DNA of 64,000 nucleotides from Tetracentron sinense (Eukaryota; Streptophyta; Magnoliopsida; Trochodendrales; Trochodendraceae): NCBI GenBank assembly GCA_015143295.1, contig CM026568.1, forward strand, positions 22,326,607 to 22,390,606, read 5' to 3'. A model generated the notes under the pieces. The model saw only the letters and a list, made by a program, of their open reading frames with translations, was not told the origin of the DNA and made no database searches. The position numbers and the translations under genes are program-made. The stretch's first letter is position 1. Each line of letters begins with the position of its first letter. Below are positions 42,605 through 53,673 of this stretch, one piece after another.

Positions 42605-45600
42605 TATTATGGTTTTTCTTTTTAAATAAAAACTTATGTGGTCCAGCGTAATCTTTAACTTTTTCAAAATTCGGATTGTATTATTATCAATAGAAAATGT
42701 TAAGGTTAATGGATCCCACTAAAGAAATGTGATCGAATAGAGACTCTTTAAGTGTTATTAAAGCTAATAATATGGTCAGGGTTGGCGACCGTTAGATCTT
42801 TAATGTGATTCCTCTTAGCCATTGGATCTTATGATGGGTAGGATTCTAAGGGTATCTAAAGCAAAGAGGGGGTCCCTCTTTTCTCTTACTTCATTTGAAA
42901 GCCTCATTGAATCAGACCTAAAGAGAAAAGAGAAGACTCTTCTCATCTTCTCAAGGACCGAGAAACCTCACACCGTGAAGAGAATAGGGAAATTCCAGCG
43001 AAATGTATAAGATTATCAGTTTCCATCCCTGTCTGTTTTGATTATGAATTCTAGAAAATTAATTGCATGGTCTAGATCTAGGATTGAAATAATATTGATT
43101 AAGTTTAAATTGTTTATTATTCTGAATCCCAATAATTGGTATCAGAGCACAGGTTTGACCTTGTGATTAATTTTTCTTAATAATCAATTCTAAGTGGGAT
43201 TTATTTTCGGATCTAATTAATCAATTTTTTATTATTTACTGATCTTATTATTTGAATTTAGGGATTTCAGTCCCTTTAAGATCGCGAGTTTGCACTCACC
43301 TACATTGAATAACTAGTCTTGCCTAAAGGTGTCTAAGGACTTCTTGAAGACTGAGTGAGACAGAATGATTTGTGCGTGGCGGTGAGAGAATGATAACTCT
43401 CTTGCCCAAAGGTATGGAAGTGTCTCAATCAATCCAATACGTGATAGATCAGTTCTGTGCACGACTATTGTTGTCAATTGGGGGGTGAATTGCATGTCGA
43501 AATCTCTTGCCCAAATGTGTGATTAGATTATGCGCCCACCTGTCCCGTAAAGTAGAAGTAAGCAATTTATGCGATCTATTAGGTCTCGTCAGTACAGTTG
43601 TTTGACTCAACTGATTTCATTGAAGTATGATGGTACTGGAAATGTTCGAGAGCACATCTTGAAAATATCTAAGTTGATTATCTCTCTTAGAGAATCGGAG
43701 TTGACCATTGAGGAGGACCTCATGGTGCATTTGGTTATACCTTCGTTTCCTCAATTATTTGATGCTTTTAAGGTTAATTATAGTGCCCAGGATAGGAAGT
43801 GGGACCTGCATGAACTGATAGTTGTGTATGTTAGTGAAGAAGAACGCATGAAGTGTGGGAAAGCTAAGTTTGCGAACTTAGCTGTGAATTCTGGTAGCAA
43901 GAAGAATTTTAAGAATAAAGGGTTCCAGAAGCCTAATTCACAGAATTTCTGGTAAGGACAAAATTCAGAACAGAGTCGAGGACAGAGTTCAGGACATAAT
44001 TTAGGATATAATTCAGGACATAATCAAGGACAGAGTTCGGGACATCAATTTCAGGGAAATGATAATACTGAGGAACCAGAGGAGATTGAGTGTTTCTTCT
44101 GCAAGAGGAAAGGTCACATGAAAAAAGACTGTTTCAAATATAAGAATTAGTGCAAGAAGAATAAAGGAGTTCATTCATCGGTGAAGTGCCAAGGCTGAGG
44201 AGCTGTTATTTTTTGGGGAACTCTGCACCAACAGTATTGGAGGCTGTTGGAATTTGCTTATTAGTATTAGACTTTATTTATATTTTTATTATTAGATATT
44301 ATTTATGTTGGATTGGATACTGTTTAGTTTTATCATTAAGGAGAGTATACTCTCCATCAGACATATTTTTCAGACAATTGGTAGTAATATATTAGTGGAT
44401 GATATTTATTAGTTAACCTTGAACTCATATTTTATATTATTCTTGTTGTGTATGTTTGTTAATTTTATTAGATTTTCTCTAGGTAATTGTGACTCTTGTG
44501 ACAATTTTTGAATGGTTAACTTAAAGTAGTGATCTAGTTGGAACGGTAGATATATGTTAAAGTTAGTGGGAGCAGGTTTGTAAGTTATATTTTAGATATC
44601 AAGATTACCAGAGATCATATTTCTATACGTTTGGAGTTATCTTATAAAATTTCATGTTGGTTTACAAGAGATATATTGAACTAGATGTTGTAAAGTTATT
44701 CAGACTCTGATTTTACTTGTTTTCAGGATAATTTGAAATCCTCATCAGATTATGTGTTATTCCATGTTTGGATTATAAACTCGTTAACTAAAGAACTCTT
44801 CACCAGAAATTTTAAAGAACTTGTCACTATTATGGAACTTTTTAGAATCTTTTGATTATTTAATTTAGTGGGAGTGTTGTTTATTTACATTCAGTCATTT
44901 ATATGATATACATGTCATTGTTTTACACTCTCAAATATTGATATGTTATAGTTATGCAAATTAAATAATTGATGCATCATTTAATTGTTCTTATGTTTTA
45001 AATGCACGTAAAAAATGTAAAGACATCAAGTGATGGACTTCACATGACGGATGTCATTGATGTCAAGTTTGCCTGAGAGTCTCGCACAAAGCTCTCAAGT
45101 TGTTTGGGCTGAACATGGTTGAGCACCATGTTTGAGGCCTTCATTCTAGATACAAGGTGATGGACTTCACACAGCGGTTGTCGTAAAGTATCGGAATGAC
45201 ATGTATATGCTTAAATGCATGTAGCATGAACAATTTTTGGACGTACACATTTTGATCACATAAGGTTGTGTACGGTTCATATCACACCATACTGAGCTAC
45301 CATAAAGAACCGCTCTGAAATATTAGTATTATTAACTGTTTGACCATGGAGTGGCTTGCATCATAGTAAATGAACACTAGTAGATGCTAAATGCTTCCAT
45401 GATCACCGTTAGTGATGCTTTTGAATCAAAGTAACAGTTAAAGAACACTTAATTTTCAACAGTAATGTTTTTCGAAAAATAAAAGGGTGGTCACTCATGT
45501 TTCTAAGGTTGTTCAATCCGAAGAGTCATTTTATTTTATTTAAGGATTGCTTGGACCAAGTGGGAGATTGTTAGGGTTTTTCTTTTTAAATAAAAACTTA

Positions 45601-46102
45601 TGTGGTCCGGTGCAATCTTTAAGTTTTTCAAAACTCGGATTGTATTGCTGTCAATAGAGAATGTTAAGGTTAATGGGTCCCAGTAAATAAATGTGATCGA
45701 ACGGGAACTCTTTAAGTGTTATTAAAGCTAACAACATGTCAGGGTTGACGACCGTTAGATATTTGGTGTGATCCCTCTTAACCATTGGATCTTATGATGG
45801 GTAGGGTTCCAAGGGTATATAAAGTAAAGGGGGGGTCCCTCTTTTCTCTTACTTCATTTGGAAGCTCCATTGAATCAGACCTAAGGAGAAAAGAGAAAAC
45901 TCTTCTCATCCTCTCAAGCGCCGAGAAACCCAGCATCACACCATGAAGGGAATAGGGAAATTCCAACGAAAGGTATGAGATTATCAGTTTCCATCCCTGT
46001 CTATTTTGATTATGAATTCTAGAAAATTAATTACATGGTCTAGATCTAGGATTGGAATAATATTGATTAGGTTTAAATTGTTTATTATTCTGAATCCCAG
46101 CA
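42605..46102 (+). mobile_element. Non-autonomous Ty1/copia element without pol
   Basis: LTRs are 42605-43134 (530 bases) and 45569-46102 (534 bases), starting TGTTAGGGTTTTTC (first copy mutated to TATTATGG) and ending CCCAGCA. A 5 bp duplication, TAAAG, flanks it (42600-42604 and 46103-46107). The tRNA-iMet primer-binding site TGGTATCAGAGC is at 43138-43149 and the polypurine tract AAGTGGGAGAT at 45558-45568. Its 2.4 kb interior has gag but no protease, integrase or reverse transcriptase. Confidence 0.92.
43569..44150 (+). pseudogene. Gag remnant of the pol-less copia element
   Basis: 43569-43955 encodes LKYDGTGNVREHILKISKLI, IEEDLMVHLVIPSFPQLFDA and VYVSEEERMKCG, the UBN2-type gag core. A TAA at 43953 is followed in frame by a GQSSGHN-type repeat, each unit about 24-27 bases (43970-44055), and then a complete zinc knuckle, CFFCKRKGHMKKDCFKY. 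A stop follows. The N-terminus of gag upstream is not recognisable. In the family gag forms the particle; here the product would be truncated. Confidence 0.75.
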
Positions 46103-46340
46103 TAAAGAGCCAAGACCAGACCGAGACCGTGTCTGTGATGCACGGATTTCAAAATTTCATTAAATTCATTTTTGAAATTTTGAGATCCGTGCATCACATG
46201 CACGGTCTCAGTGTGGTCTCGGCCCTTTGCAGTCTCATTAGCATTTTTCTAGCCAAAAAGTTCATGTGAACTCAAAGAGTGAGGGTAACCGTTACATAAG
46301 TGTGGCTCCCGATAGAAGTTTATAGTAAATTTATTTTTTT

Positions 46341-46580
46341 GGCATAGGTAATGAAACATTAAACACACACGATCAGACCTAAGGTAATCGTCAAGGTGTC
46401 ATAAGTGTAAACTCATGCACTCACTCCAAAAGGACTTGACTAGATAGAGGTTTGTAGTAAAAAAAAAATTTTGGCATAGGTAAGGAAACATTAAACTCAT
46501 GCACTCCCGATACCTAAAGTAATCGTCAAGGTGTCATAAGTGTAAACTCATGCACTCACTCCAAAAGAACTTGACTAATG
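46341..46580. repeat. Two-copy tandem repeat, 132 bp period
   Basis: GGCATAGGTAATGAAACATT at 46341 recurs at 46473, and both copies contain CGTCAAGGTGTCATAAGTGT and CTCATGCACTCACTCC. It resembles the T-rich-headed repeat near 20900. No coding role. Confidence 0.75.
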
Positions 46581-47224
46581 GAAGAGTTGTGAGCCCTTAT
46601 ACACCTTTACGAAGTCGAGTACTTAACCGATGTGGGACTTTAAGGGGACACTCCGGATTTGTAGTACACTGCAGATTTGTAGTAATTTATTGTTTTGGTA
46701 GGCTTGATTTCTTCTCCACTTCTATGATCGAAAAAAGGGCAAATCATACTCATTATAACTGTACTTTCATTTCACTTTACCTTCACCTAACAAAAGAAAA
46801 ACAAAATGAAATGAAGTTCATGGAAGTGGATTTTTTTTAGTAAAAGAAGAGCCTTAGCAGAAAATCACTTGACACCCACGTAAAGAATTTTCTCCCTTTT
46901 TCTTATTAAATTAACCTTTCAAGGCCACACTCTTTGCTTGCAAAACTTGTGCAATAAGGACTTTCTAGCACAGGTGCAGATAGAGGACCCATCATTCGAT
47001 GGGTTCACCCCTGAGATTGCTTGCCCAATTATCACTTTAATAAAGTGATAATTTATTATATGATATTCGGAATAGATTATCACAATTATCCTGTTTAGTT
47101 AGTTTTAGCGTGGAAAACTTTCTTTGGCTGTCTCTTCGAGAAAACCCAACCTAACTAAAGTGAGCCTTTCAAGTTCTGATGAGTCTTTGGTTTGAAAAGC
47201 AAAGTAAGAAATGAGCACTCTTTC
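46581..47224. other. Intergenic, no gene seen
   Basis: AT-rich spacer with no recognised repeat ends. The frame 46550-46840 overlaps the tandem repeat and is not protein-like. Confidence 0.4.
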
Positions 47225-47232
47225 AGGGGAGG

Positions 47233-48705
47233 CAGGGGCGGAGCCAAGAGGGGCTTAGGGGGCACGTGCCCCTCCTTAAACTTTTAAATATATATCTTTA
47301 CTATTATAATGGGAGAGACAGGTGTAGATGATTTTTTCAAAATTCTCATACTATCCTTATATATAAAATCAAAATTTTGATTTAATGTTTTGCTTTGAAA
47401 CCCAAACTTCCCATTGCCTTTGATTTAATTTCCAAACTAACCTTGCTCATCTATCTATTTAGAATCACAGCCACTCGCAATTGAACTCGGGGAGAGTTCA
47501 ATTGCACCCGTGGGTTAACACGTGTCCCTTTTAACTCCTATTAACTGTGGTTAACTCCTTCCCCTCGCTCTCACGGGCATTGCATGTGCCACTAGCGAGT
47601 TCAATCGCACCCGTGGGTTAACATGTGTCTCTTTTAACTCCTATTAACTGTGGTTAACTCCTTCCCCTCGCTCTCACGTGCATCGCACGTGCCACCCTCT
47701 AGTATATATATATATATTTTTTAATGTGTGTATATATAGCTTCAGGGCATGGAGGTGGATGAAGATCCAATCACAGCCAATTGCAATTGAACTCGGGGAG
47801 AGTTCAATTGGACTCACATGCCAATACGTGTCCCTTTTGACCCCCTATTAACTATGGTTAAGATTCACTAATTTTGAAAGTTCAATAATATAACTTTACC
47901 TTTTTAAAAAATATTAATCTTAAGAGTTAAAAATCATTAACTAGAGTTTAATATTCTTCTAAAAACTAAGGTTATATTGTTGAACCGCAAGGGTTAGTAA
48001 ATCTTAACCACAATTAATAGGGGTTAAAGGGACATGTGTTGGCCTATGTGTGTGTGTGAACTCCCCTTGAATTCAATCGTTGTTGGCTTAATTCGATCTC
48101 AAGTGGGTGCCCCATAGCTTTTGAATTTTTAAAAAATATATATATGATTTACTAAGGATTAATCCTTATAACCGGACTCCTTGAGTCAGTTACAACCCAC
48201 ATGTCAATACATGTCCCTTTTAATACATCTTGATTGTGATTAAGATTCACTAATCCTTAGGGTTCTACCACCTAACCTTGGTTTCTAGAAGAAAAAAAAT
48301 TAACTCTAATAATTAAAGTTGTTAACTAGAGTTAAAAGAGTTTTGTGTTATAACCAATCTCCTGGTAGTTTGGTTATAACAGTAAAGATACAAAAAATAT
48401 CTTTGAACCAGTTTGTTTAATTATTTAATAGTGCATAGTCATTAGAAAAATGGGCAACTGCTCCCTAAACTTTTCTTAAAAAATTATATTATATTATTTA
48501 ATAAGGCATAGTCATCGGCCAAGGGGACAATTGCTCCCATAAACAAGAAGAAACAATACTAGTAGGATAAGTAGAAAATGGATAGATGAAATGACCCATA
48601 AACTTAATCATAAAAAAGTAAAAAAAATTGGGGGCTCCGCCCCCAAACCCCCATCCCTTAAACCAAATGTGTCCCCTCTACAACAAATTCCTAGCTCCGC
48701 CCCTG
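47233..48705. mobile_element. hAT element, CAGGGGCGGAGC family, 1.5 kb copy
   Basis: It starts CAGGGGCGGAGCCAAGAGG and ends CCTAGCTCCGCCCCTG. Flanks AGGGGAGG (47225-47232) and AAGGAAGG (48706-48713) match at 6 of 8. The interior is almost all family A units (47465-47700, 47790-48060, 48180-48345) and the shared GGGGGCTCCGCCCCCAAACC landmark at 48630. No transposase. Confidence 0.8.
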
Positions 48706-48710
48706 AAGGA

Positions 48711-48821
48711 AGGGGTGTCAACTGATCAAATTCAAGTCACAAAAATCTCTTGTAAATGGGTTAGTTCAATCCCGAGCCTATCCAGAAATTTAAAAAATGT
48801 AGACCCAAACTTGACACCTCT
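48711..48821. mobile_element. Short hAT-like MITE (AGGGGTGTCAA)
   Basis: AGGGGTGTCAACTGATC at the left and AACTTGACACCTCT at the right are inverted. The hAT element ending at 48705 landed at its very left edge. The same AGGGGTGTCAA end occurs at 2629. No target duplication is resolved. Confidence 0.55.
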
Positions 48822-49600
48822 ACTCGAGAGAATATATGGGTAGCCCCTTATAAAAATAAAGACACCGAATCCGAAGGCACTACACACTCGTCTACATGTT
48901 GTTGGTTTGCGTGTACAATCTTGGTAGACATGCAAAATCAGTATGTGGCGCCTTTGGATTAGTGTTGTTGGTCTCCTCGCCAATACCAACTGGAGAAGAT
49001 TCCAAGCCAAAAATAAATGAGTCCAATGATCAATTGAACAAATTCAAGATAGGTTAACAATAACACCAATGGGATGAATTTATCAATATTTAAATCGTTT
49101 GAAAAGGCAAGAGAGAAACTACACTGGTGGAGGTAGTAAGAAAATTTTGGAAACTCATTCATATGTTGGCCGGAGAAGATTGACTGAAACGACAAGAAGA
49201 TTTGTATTGTCAATCCAAATAATTAGGATAAGACAATAATGATGATGATGAATAGATTTTTTTAGGTGGTGGAAGATCAATGTAAGGGAGAAAATCGTTA
49301 AGTAATCGAGCTTGGCCAGCCTGAGCTGAGCAGAATCAAGTCTACCCGACCAGGAATTCCATCCACAAATTATGCAAGGGAATCTCATCCTGCACTAAAC
49401 TGAATGTAAAGAAAGACCATTGCATCCCGAGCAACAGCACCACCCATATAAGGCAGTGGAAGCATACATTCACGTCCCATCAATGTACATTCCTAATAAG
49501 ATAAAATTGCAAACTGTGGTGGATTGTTGATGTAACAAAAGCCTATGAACCTCTAACACTAGAGATGACAGAGATATAGACAATTGACATGACAAATAGC
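48822..49600. other. Intergenic, no gene seen
   Basis: Three overlapping minus-strand frames (48732-49388) are short, and none matches a family I know. No splice pattern links them. Confidence 0.35.
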
Positions 49601-51200
49601 TGGAAGAACAAAAGGCAAGGTGCATCTCTTCTGTGCATCTCATTGGAAGGGAACTCCCCCCATTCATCCCTAGAGGGGGAGGAGGTATGGATTTCTAACT
49701 CCATCTTATTTGAGTTAGAATATCATGGGCGAAAAGGAACTAACTTGAGCATCGGAGTGTTCTCTGCAGATAGAGGACCACCGCTCCGGAGGAAGAAGGA
49801 AGATGTTCATCGGAGATCTGAGGACACTCAAAACTGAAGTTAAAAGTCTAGATTCCTATGGTCAAATTCTCAGAAATTCAGGTTCTCAATCTGTAAAAAG
49901 ATAGATTCATTCGAGAAGTAAGCAAAAAGGAATCTGGATTGTAAAAACCAATTGTTCATCAGAAGGGAAACCAAAACAAATTAAAGGGAAGTTAGTCTTA
50001 GTTTCTCTAGGCCAGGGTGAATCAAGTTGTGAAAATCAAGAAGATAGGAGGACATCTAAGGTCGTTAATCTGGAAACATAAGAGTTATTTATCAATGAGC
50101 ATGCTGAAGATATCATATCAGCAGAGGTCGCTATAGAGAATTCAGGTAAGACGTTTCCCTCACTTTTAGACCAACTGAGGAAGGCTTAGTTTCAACATCC
50201 AACGTTCTTGAAGCTTCTTTGGGCTTTCTTTGGGCAGAGCGGTTATGCTAATAGAAAATTCAAAAGATGTTACTATGATTCGTCAGTCGATGGAGCTAGA
50301 AGCTCAAAATTTATTTTCAGCAGTTTTAATAGGCGTATTAGACCCAAAAGATATTGATACCACGACTTCGTTGGGTAGAGAGGTTGTTCTATCTAAGAAT
50401 GGAGATATGAACCCTATTGAGGATCTTAAGCTGACTCATGTCTCAAACACGTTAGGTGTTTGTAAAAATACTCAAGTGATGTCTGATGTCAACGTTAGAT
50501 CTGGTTCAGACCAAAATATGAACTAAACTCTTTCACCTTCAAAAACTAATCATAGTGACAATTGTGCTAAGAGTTTAAATTATCCATCCCCATATCAGAA
50601 TTCTTCTAAGAATATTTCTTTATTCGACGAAGTGGAGGACACTTTAGATTTAAAAGGAGATTTGTTCATGGATCCTTTTCTGGCTGAACACCGTTTACTC
50701 AATGCCCTACTATCAACAAAACCTAAATGGGTATTCAAACAGAAAAAGTTTGTCTAACCTATGGAGAATATTCGAGGCAAGTCAAATTATCTCTCTAAAT
50801 CCAGACCGGCCAACGATTTAGAGGTGAAAAATGGGGTAGAAGCATGTATAGCTCTGCCTCTAGGATTCTAATTTCTGAAAGTCGAAGGGAGGTTGAGTTT
50901 CCTAGTGGACTTGGTAATCGAGAGCAATTTTGTGACGATATTTTTTTTGAAGAATTTGAAGAAGAAGACGATTTTCAACTTAGTCACATTAAAGAGAAAT
51001 AAGAAGAAGAAAAAGAAAGCATCAACAATTAATTCTTCTCAAGGAAAACCAAAGAGGGAGGTTAGAAAACCAACTCAATTTAAGAAGTAGTTTTATTCTT
51101 CGGTAATGTAAAAATTATTCTTATCAAAGTCCTATATATTTGTGTTCTTGTATTTTTATAGGGGTAAGGTTTTATATCCCTCCATTGCTTTTTCTTAATA
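49600..51200 (+). pseudogene. Decayed coding remnant, possibly a retroelement ORF
   Basis: Several same-strand open pieces with protein-like composition follow one another: SLEGEEVWISNSILFELEYH (49660-49720), GKPKQIKGKLVLVSLGQGES (about 49960), 50230-50526 (LIENSKDVTMIRQSMELEAQ) and LKGDLFMDPFLAEHRLLN (about 50660). All are separated by stops. The series ends REVRKPTQFKK-TAG at about 51088, followed by a TTTCTTAATAAATAAAC end. The layout resembles a dead LINE ORF1, but I see no diagnostic domain, so the family is open. Confidence 0.35.
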
Positions 51201-51264
51201 AATAAACAGATAAGAGTTTGTCAAACCCCCCACTCTCACTAAGTGGCTTTAAAAAAAATTCATA

Positions 51265-51540
51265 ACCCCCCACATTCAATTGTCCCCTCTTGGGCCAAGG
51301 AGGGAGATATTCCTCCTCGCCCTCCGGACCCTTACAAAGCCCCCCAATCGTCCTTCAATTATGATTAATAAGTATTAACTCTTATGATTAAAAAATATAG
51401 TTTATTCCTATAAAATATATGGTTAGATGCTTTAACTTTAAGAATTAATGAATCTAAATCATAATTAAAAAAGTTTAAAAAGGGACACGTGGCAAAAAAA
51501 AAAAAAAAAGGGGGTGAGACCCTTCTCCCCTTCCTCGAGG
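51265..51540. repeat. Family A copy with CCTCCTCGG-type edges
   Basis: CTTGGGCCAAGGAGG and CCTCGAGGAG edges enclose TCAATTATGATTAATAAGTA and ATGAATCTAAATCATAATTA, which are decayed family A arms. The edge type matches 930-1180, so this is a subfamily of family A. No coding role. Confidence 0.5.
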
Positions 51541-51989
51541 AGATTATATTTTCGGTGGTGGAATGAATGAAATGATGAGACCCAGGATCGTTCTCATCCA
51601 TTGTCTCATGGACTATTAGATCCTCTTTAGTCAAATGGATTAACGAATTCCCCCAAAAAAATGGTCAATTTATACTCATAGTCGTGGCCAAACATCTCTT
51701 TTCTTGGTACATTTTTACATTATTACGCCTTAATTGTAGATAAATGCTTAGTCCGAACTTCCAAACTTTAGTTGTAGTCACTACTTTTTTAATTACCTTT
51801 GGAGTTAAAATAATTAACTATTTAAAAAGTATTTTTAACCTTTTAAAAGGGGTAGCAACCACAAGTGCTAGAGTGAAAGTTTGGAAGTCTTGGACCGAGG
51901 TGGCACTCCTCTGTCATTGAAATGCATGGCGTTTTTAGACTTTTTTTCTGGGTACATCTCAAATTTGGGGTTAATTTTTTTTTTTTTTT

Positions 51990-52340
51990 TACTACTATGG
52001 AGCTAGCCTAGTGATAGTGTATCTCCTCACCAGGAGGAAGGTTCTGGATCAATCCCAAAGGGGTGCGTCGCTACCCTTAGCCAAGCTATAAGCATTAACC
52101 GTTTGACATTTAGAATAGGCATCATTTATCTACTTTGTTCAAGCTTTAAGCAACCCACTGACCTTTAAAATAGGGATCATTTATCTACTTTGTTGTTGAG
52201 CCATCGGAATTCTTTCTTGTCCTTGGATTTAGATTTTGGGGGTGCAGGGATTTGTTGGCCTTCGAGGAGCATCGCCCCCCTCTTAATGTTTCTTTTGGGT
52301 GTGTTTTATGGATTTCTTTTTACTAAAAAAAAATAAAAGT
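51990..52340 (+). mobile_element. tRNA-derived SINE candidate
   Basis: TAGCCTAGTGATAGTG resembles a pol III A box, and GGTTCTGGATCAATCC about 35 bases later a B box. About 300 bases on is an A-rich tail (ACTAAAAAAAAATAAAAG). An internal ATCATTTATCTACTTTGTT block is duplicated. Target duplications were not found. Confidence 0.5.
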
Positions 52341-52419
52341 TAGTTGTTACGTTAGTGGCTTGTTACATCACCCACTTCCTCCCTCCCTATAAGAGTTGGG
52401 ATCTTATTAAATCACGATT

Positions 52420-53030
52420 GAAGTCGGTAATTCAATTGCGCCCACTAGTCAACACATATTCCTTTTAACTCTAATTATTATTATTTTTTATTCTTGCTTT
52501 TAAAAAAACTAAAAAATAATAATAATCCTAAGAGTTTAAACTTCTTGACTAGAGTTAAAGCACAATTAAATGAGCTTTATGAGTGTGATTAAAGTGGGGG
52601 ATTGGTATTCCCGACTATCCTCTCATAAGAGGAGACCCACAAGTCAACATGCGTTCTTTTAATCTTTATTAATTATAGTTAAGATTCACTAACTTTAGGA
52701 TTTAACAATCTAACATTGGTTTTTAGAAGAACAAAAATATCAAAGTGTGGTTAAAACGGGATTGGATTTGGTTAGGCCCTCACCAGACCAAAACTGCCTG
52801 GCCCACTAATAGAGCCCCTTTAATTGTAATTTCAAACCTTGGTTAAATTTTTTCACTCTTATAGTGAATTTTTTAAAAATAATTTTTTTCTAAAAACCAG
52901 GGTTACATAGTTGAATCCTAAGGGTTAGTGAATCTTAACCATAGTTAAATAGTGAAAAAGGACACTTGTTGACATGTAAGATGAGGGCTAGATGGTTTTC
53001 GTCTGGCTAGGGCTAGATGAAATCCATTCC
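52420..53030. repeat. Two family A copies
   Basis: The first copy (52420-52590) has TCAATTGCGCCCACTAGTCA and a TTGACTAGAGTTAAAGC arm. The second (52600-53030) has CACAAGTCAACATGCGTTC, TTAAGATTCACTAACTTTAG and the mirror GGGTTAGTGAATCTTAACCA then GGACACTTGTTGACATG. TSDs are not resolved. Confidence 0.55.
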
Positions 53031-53040
53031 CAATTAAAAA

Positions 53041-53286
53041 CTTAGGGTGGCATTTGAATTAGATTTTTCTTGGCTAAAAATCAATTTTGATAAAATTGAT
53101 TGTGTAGAAATTCATGATCAAATAATCATTTCTTCGTGTTCGGAGAATACGAAGTTGAAAGACTCACCTACATATTATCCAAACACTATTATTTCATAAA
53201 ATGATTATTTGACCATTAATTTCTACGCAATCAATTTTATTAGAATTGATTTTTGACCAAAAAGAATCCAATTCAAACGCCCCCTA
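53041..53286. mobile_element. Inverted-repeat MITE just upstream of the ARM gene
   Basis: The left arm CTTAGGGTGGCATTTGAATT and right arm AATTCAAACGCCCCCTAG are inverted. The inner arms, TCAATTTTGATAAAATTGATTG and CAATCAATTTTATTAGAAT, also pair. It ends about 390 bases before the start codon of the ARM gene, so it may lie in the promoter. Similar to 61178-61577. Confidence 0.7.
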
Positions 53287-53400
53287 GCCTTTCTCTTGGG
53301 TTAAAACTTAAAACCCAGCTATGACGTCCAGTCCAGGTGTGAAAGACAAAGGTTATTTGAGGTAAGATTCTCTCTCCCTTGGAGATAAGAATTAAGAACC

Positions 53401-53403
<3 letters not shown>

Positions 53404-53441
<38 letters not shown>

Positions 53442-53655
53442 GGTTTCGAGCTTCTAGTTCTACCGAACCAAGCCAACTCTGCGGTCAAGAAGCCGTTGAA
53501 AAGGCCGGTTCTCACTGTTGCTTACCGACACGCTCACGTTTCCTCCTACCAACGCCCGACATTTCTCTCTCTCTCTCTTAAAATCCTAGTTTTAAACCCC
53601 CGCAGATATTTCTATCCAAACCTCTCTCTCTCTCTCTCTCTCTCCCTCTCTCTCA
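53404..53655. repeat. (CT)n microsatellites in the likely 5' UTR
   Basis: Runs of CTCTCT at 53404-53436, 53563-53577 and 53621-53652 surround the region just before the ATG. (CT)n tracts are common in plant promoters and leaders. No clear TATA box was found, so the transcription start is unknown. Confidence 0.8.
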
Positions 53656-53673
53656 TAGCTGTGAAGAGAAGAA

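Larger units (their letters stand above)
42580..46249. mobile_element. Mutator-type MITE split by a copia insertion
   Basis: Its two pieces are 42580-42604 (GGACTTCGCTACTGAGACAG) and 46108-46249 (ending GTCTCATTAGCATTTTTC). Joined, they give 167 bases, matching the intact 169 bp family member at 37744. The outer 9 bp flanks TAGCTAAAA (42571-42579) and TAGCCAAAA (46250-46258) differ at one base. The MITE therefore predates the copia insertion. Confidence 0.88.
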
